Assembly: GCF_001522545.3 (NCBI RefSeq)
Contig: NC_031772.1
Location: 1,930,603-1,994,602 of the forward strand
From: Parus major
Lineage: Eukaryota > Chordata > Aves > Passeriformes > Paridae
DNA: 64,000 nucleotides
Direction: 5' to 3'
Both the position numbers and the translations under genes were made by a program. Positions 60,787-64,000 of the stretch are shown one piece after another. Positions within the stretch are counted from its first letter, which is position 1, and every line of letters starts with the position of its first letter. The notes below the pieces were generated by a model. The model made no database searches. It saw nothing but the letters and a program-made list of their open reading frames with translations, and was not told the origin of the DNA.

Positions 60787-63700
60787 TGTGATCCAAACCA
60801 AATTTCCAAGTTAGGGAGGTGCTGTCAGGACAGGAGATTGTTGAGTATCACGTAGAGAAGTCTCTGTGACCTTGCAGGCAGGAGACAAAGGAAATTCAGT
60901 GCTGGGAATGCTCATAGGTAATGAGCAATAATGGATGAGGAGACTCCTGACTCCTCCTGATCACTGTGGGGCTGGTAATGATAATAAAAATAATCACAAA
61001 AAAAATATTCTGAGGGGGAAATATTTATGTCACCCAATCTGGAATGCTGTTTACAATTTTGATCAGCTGTAGTAAAGAAAGGATAAGTTTGGCTTGGCAG
61101 GTATTTCTGACTAAATGATCAGAAGGCATCTTTTATGGAGCAGCACCTGCAAGTAGAAAGAAGGAACTTGATGTTGTGTGGTTATTGATAAAATTATTAT
61201 AAGGATATTATTAGAGCTGTAAAATACATGAAAAGAAGAGAAAAAGGAATAAATATCACAGTGAAAAGCTTTTTCAACCAAATAAAATGGAGTGAAATGG
61301 TTCTATCAATATGCTGGCAATGAGAAGTGACCTAGCTGTCTTGATTTCTACAAGTGGGTCAGAAGACTTAAATGCTTTTAGGAAGATGTTCAATTAAATA
61401 TGAACAGAGACTAAATGCAACAATTCAAGTTTTTGTCTCGGAAGAAGTGGGAGAATGTCAGTAATTGTTCTTCATTCCCAGTGAGCTGAAATAATCCTCT
61501 CCCAAGAGCCTTTATCTCCTGTTCAACAGCATAAATCCATGAGAACGTGTGGAAATAACAGCCACTTCTGAGACTGTTATCTGGGGTTTTGGAATGATGG
61601 AACATCTCATCATTTTGACCATTTGCCTCTCTCTTGGAAGTAAAATAGGTGCTCACACTCCTGCTGAGCACTGAACGCTGCATTTGGAGCAGGTTTTTCT
61701 CAGCTCTTGCCAGACTGAGGCTTGATCGCTTCAGATCTGCAGCAGAAGGGCACAGGAGCAAAATTCTCTCTTCAGAGTGCTGGAGTCATTTCTGTGGAAC
61801 CTTTGTGGAGCATCAGTAAGCCCAAATACTATTAAAGGGGAGCTCTGAGCCAGAGTTTGGATTTGGATCTTGAACAAGCTGTGAGTAGTGATAAGTGGGC
61901 TTAGTGAGCCCTGAGCTGGCTAAGCCAGACCACTGCACTTGTCCTTTTTACAGATGAGAGATCAAGGATTTATTTTTTTCCCCCTCTTCTTGCTCAAGAG
62001 AAAACCTCATCTTGCACTGATTGTGATTCATCACTACCAGAGGTAATCTACTGGGAAACAGGAAGGCTTGAGGATTCCTCAGCTACTAGGTGCTGACAGA
62101 TATCAAAAATTGATCTGAATCAAAAATTGTCTCTAAATCCCCCTCTCTTCTCAAACTTTCTGTTACCTGGAACTAATTTTGGTTCTCCTCACTTCTATGA
62201 GATGTATGTTAAAAAGCAATTTATTCCAAAAGATTTTTACTGCAAGGTAAATACCAAGTGATTGGATGCATATCCCCAGACGTAACCCACGAGTAATTTT
62301 TTATCATCCAAGAACATTTATCTTCAATTTAGAATAATAGAATTTAGTCTAGGAAATGAATGGCAGCAGCAAAGAACACCCTGCTTTTGATTCCTTTAGT
62401 TCCTAATATTGTCTAACAAGGTTCTTAAGATTCCCATCTAGATTTATAACTTGTGACTTGTGTTCCATGAAGAAAATGTATAAATTCAAAGTATGCAGGA
62501 GGTGAGATATGATATAATTACATTTAGGTATCTAATAACCATATTTTGGTTAAATTCCTATAAATTCTTTATTGTCTTCAGACCCATTAAGCTCAGTTAC
62601 TCAGAACTTTTAGATTTTTGGATGATATTCTCCAGTAAAACTTTGCTCTCTGTAAGATAAATTTATTTTAGAACAAGAACAGAACTAACACTTGCTACCC
62701 TTCACCTGCGATTTCTGAGCTCCTGCATTCAGTCCTTTCACAGATTTGTGACATTGTCACTTTTACCTCTCTGTCTCTAAATATTTATAGTATATTTTCC
62801 TCCCTTATAGATCATGAGAGTAAAAAACTACAAATTGGACTGTACTTACTGACTTCAGGTTCACCCCTTCAGCTGTTTCTGACAAGCAGCAGGAACTTTA
62901 TCTAAAATGTCTTTTTGAATGGTAATAGAAATAGGAAATTCTTTCAATTTCTGTGTTGTCTTTGAATGTGTGAGGAAAGAAATCTTCATGGGAATTTTTA
63001 GAGAACCTGGGTAGTGAACTTTAATTAAAGTGGATGTAAAATTTGCAAGATCAGAAGGATTTGAAAAGAAAGAAAAAGAACAAGATTCTGTAGGTGATTG
63101 TAAATAAGTAATGTATAATATGTATACAATGTAGGAGAAAATTCTGTGAGATGTACATTTATTTCTATTTTTTTTTTTTTTAAGAATAAGTTTAACTACT
63201 GAAGACCATTTCTAAAAGAGGTATATAACAGATGGCCTTCCAGAAATATTGGCTACAGATTGATCCATTTTCCTGGAGTGCAGTAAGGAGAGATATCCTA
63301 GGGTTAAGGGATGTGCCCAATCCGGTGTTCATTAAACTTCCACACATCCATAATCTTCTCCACCTGAGAGATCTCTGATTTGTGCATGACCTGGTGGTTA
63401 AACATCAACTCTCTTTTCTAAACAGTGCTGTCATCTGTGCCCCAGTTGTACCAATGAAAGTCAAATCTATTCTCTCGAGAGCTGAGGCAGGACATCATTG
63501 AACACCGGCTTGGAAACGGCTGCCTGGGTCAGAAATGATTTCTAATCTATATCCAGAAGTCACCAGGTGCTTAGAAGGGGTTCAGAAAGAACAGGTCTAG
63601 GTGCAGAACTACTGTGTAGCTCAGATTTAGGGGATCTTTAACAGCTGAGAACAGAAATCCAATTCATCTGTTCAAAGTGTAGCCAGAGCAGCTTGTGTGC

Positions 63701-64000
63701 TAAAGCCCCACTGAGGCACAGTGTGTGTGCAGCAGGGAAGAAATTGGGAGTTTCCATCAGGCAGAGCTTGTTCTCTGCCAGAGAAGATGGTTAAATCCTG
63801 CATTGCATGCCACGATCCAGCACCATTCTGATTACAAAATGGTTGCATTTGTTGGTTTCCTTTTTTCACAGAAGTGAAGGTGGAAAAGCAGCTCTAGAGC
63901 CCGGAGCGATTTCTGCTGTCACATTTCCTAGGATGACAGGCTGCTTTGCCAAGTGCTTCTCCCCACAATGGCAGGGAGCCTTGTCTTTTATAAACCTGCT
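60787..64000. other. Unique non-coding sequence
   Basis: No gene is called. A 40-base segment at 60878-60917 has acceptor-like and donor-like ends (ccttgcag and ATAG|GTAATG), and two frames are open. A strong acceptor-like tract ends at 63425 (ctctcttttctaaacag), followed by a 24-codon frame and a stop. 63320-63530 has more CpGs than its surroundings. Confidence 0.4.

Noticed and set aside
59951..60814. Open frames of 196-281 codons rich in Ser/Pro/Leu or Glu/Arg/Gly
   Set aside because: They read through the CTCCT array and its N run; they are repeat artefacts.
1..64000. CRISPR arrays, operons, phage or other bacterial systems
   Set aside because: The direct repeats found are AT or minisatellite arrays without regular unique spacers, and all signals (CR1, LTR, microsatellites) point to a vertebrate genome.

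Overview
The window looks like non-coding bird DNA, probably from a songbird-like genome. It is AT-rich, has no long open reading frame outside repeats and N runs, and carries several 3' fragments of CR1 LINEs. These include ends with the ATTCTGTG-type octamer tail, which is a hallmark of avian and reptilian CR1. There is no sign of bacterial or phage gene organisation: no operons, ribosome binding sites, rRNA or recognisable tRNA genes. I do not recognise any protein-coding gene. The window is most likely intergenic or a set of long introns in a gene-poor region.

Layout. 1-2.5 kb holds a 13-bp minisatellite interrupted by an N run, and two near-identical 125-bp copies about 1.26 kb apart. 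3.4-5.9 kb holds unusual single-copy sequence: a run of GCCATAAA/TTTATGGC motifs, and a small CpG-bearing patch with tRNA-promoter-like boxes. 7.4 kb holds a 17-bp minisatellite with an N run. 7.6-21.8 kb is plain unique sequence with small AT repeats. 21.8-22.1 kb is an A/T-only array. 25.0-25.3 kb is a CR1 fragment ending just before a 924-base N run with GC-rich edges. 26.7-27.0 and 28.3-28.8 kb are two long AT arrays. 30.8 kb has the best candidate exon in the window, of weak strength. 39.2 kb is a CR1 tail. 40.6-42.1 kb contains an old diverged duplication and a 40-bp tandem repeat. 49.05-49.78 kb is a CR1 element split by a 453-bp insertion that has the ends, poly(A) signal and target duplication expected of a solitary retroviral LTR. 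50.8 kb is another CR1 tail. 52.8-53.5 kb is an N run, and 60.2-60.8 kb is a CTCCT pentamer array with an N run.

There are six N runs (150, 120, 924, 90, 696 and 480 bases). Three lie inside tandem arrays, and in all three the N length is out of register with the repeat unit, so those sizes are probably estimates. No genes here can be said to work together. The main items of interest are repeat history (nested insertion, duplications, arrays), possible regulatory sequence near 3.5-5.9 kb, and a few splice-flanked open segments on the + strand that would need RNA or cross-species data to support.
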